DNA of 64,000 nucleotides from Bacteroidota bacterium (GTDB lineage: Bacteria; Bacteroidota; Bacteroidia; Flavobacteriales; Flavobacteriaceae). Below, one piece after another: positions 63,747-64,000 of the stretch (its first letter is position 1; each line of letters begins with the position of its first letter). The notes below the pieces were generated by a model. The model saw only the letters and a program-made list of their open reading frames with translations, did no database searches and was not told where the DNA came from. A program made the translations under genes and the position numbers. The stretch is taken from contig JAKQHT010000023.1 of the NCBI GenBank assembly GCA_029557895.1, positions 62,001 through 126,000 of the forward strand. Direction: 5' to 3'.

Positions 63747-64000
63747 TGGTGTCCATAAAATCAATTTTGGCAAAGCCATTTGCATTGGCTGTCAGAAGAG
63801 CCATCAAAAAATGGGCAAACACTCCCATTGCGACCCAAGACAAGGTTTTCAAGAGCTTGATTTCCAGTGCTCGCGACACAGAGTTTGGCAAAGATCACGA
63901 TTTCCAAAACATTACCTCGTACGAAGATTTCGTGAAACGCGTCCCCATCAGGGATTATGAAGCCTTACGACCATATATCGAAAAAACCGTTGCCGGACAA
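63746..64000 (+). CDS. GH3-family (auxin-responsive-promoter-type) protein, 5' part, cut by window edge
   Basis: First 85 codons of a protein of the GH3 family of adenylate-forming enzymes, which in plants conjugate amino acids to acids such as auxin and in bacteria have unknown substrates. The visible N-terminus (IKSILAKPFALAVRRAIKKW) is the typical flavobacterial start, with DTEFGKDHDFQNITSYEDFV and RVPIRDYEALRPYIEKTVAG after it. The start ATG overlaps the stop of the M23 gene by one base (TAATG), so the two are translationally coupled. The pairing of the M23 and GH3 genes next to tatA is familiar from Flavobacteriia. Confidence 0.85.
   Translation, partial: MVSIKSILAKPFALAVRRAIKKWANTPIATQDKVFKSLISSARDTEFGKDHDFQNITSYEDFVKRVPIRDYEALRPYIEKTVAGQ

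Overview
The window looks like a chromosomal segment of a member of the Bacteroidota, most likely the family Flavobacteriaceae. The evidence is protein-level: a type IX secretion (T9SS) C-terminal sorting domain on a secreted M23 peptidase (26379-27791), an ECF sigma factor overlapping an anti-sigma/beta-barrel fusion (37686-39735), DUF4175, DUF4837 and head-GIN proteins, an OMP_b-brl_3 outer-membrane receptor, and a GH3-family protein. At DNA level, promoter-like TAnnTTTG -7 boxes (the Bacteroidota consensus) precede many starts, and Shine-Dalgarno sequences are mostly absent. No rRNA, tRNA, CRISPR array, transposase, phage or conjugation gene was seen.

Layout. 1-7310: dusB (cut by the left edge) after an M28 peptidase, a divergent PD40 lipoprotein, a disrupted ORF, three unknown genes in a tight operon, and a TonB-receptor-like outer-membrane protein. 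7482-12039: lepA and the glycogen pair glgA-glgC. 12130-14706: a CPA2 antiporter with a Usp-like tail and a DUF202 protein. 14865-22410: a plus-strand run of an MBL hydrolase, S8 protease, M1 peptidase, rnpA, S41 protease and OmpA-like protein. 22407-24587: GNAT, rpiB and recA on the minus strand. 24588-28183: a candidate small transcription unit, trhO and the T9SS-exported M23 peptidase. 28184-35375: LysE, head-GIN, YbjQ, rnr, a very AT-rich 616-bp gap, a CaCA exchanger, two unknown small proteins and a short ssb. 35782-43518: trpS, plsC, the sigma/anti-sigma pair, an SPFH protein, a small barrel protein and gltX. 43604-48013: an AT-richer accessory block (two GNATs, a PNPOx-type oxidase, an S41 protease, a sterol-desaturase-family hydroxylase and a Crp/Fnr regulator). 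48213-58833: DUF4175, ybeY, mnmG, a methyltransferase, ompH, holB and pgk. 58969-64000: a lytic transglycosylase, DUF4837 lipoprotein, a cassette-like insertion carrying a DUF523 gene, tatA, an M23 peptidase and the start of a GH3-family gene.

The most notable non-coding signals are three near-identical parS-like palindromes (GTTCCACGTGGAAC core) flanking mnmG at 52124, 52259 and 54273; a 616-bp AT-rich gap at 32263-32878 with two exact copies of an 18-mer containing a DnaA-box-like TTATCAACA; and a roughly 1-kb cassette at 61556-62556 whose left end (GTTAGCGGT) is the exact complement of the start (ACCGCTAAC) of a large attC-like fold at its right end. With mnmG and rnpA, both classical origin-neighbourhood genes, the first two make an origin-proximal position plausible. 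That remains an inference: no parA, parB or dnaA lies in the window.

Functionally the window mixes core information processing (lepA, rnpA, recA, rnr, ssb, trpS, gltX, ybeY, mnmG, holB, dusB, trhO) with envelope maintenance and export (OmpH/Skp-like chaperone, OmpA-like proteins, lytic transglycosylase, TatA, plsC, lipoproteins) and an unusually dense set of secreted or envelope peptidases (M28, S8, M1, two S41, two M23). All protein calls rest on motif recognition by eye; no database search was possible.
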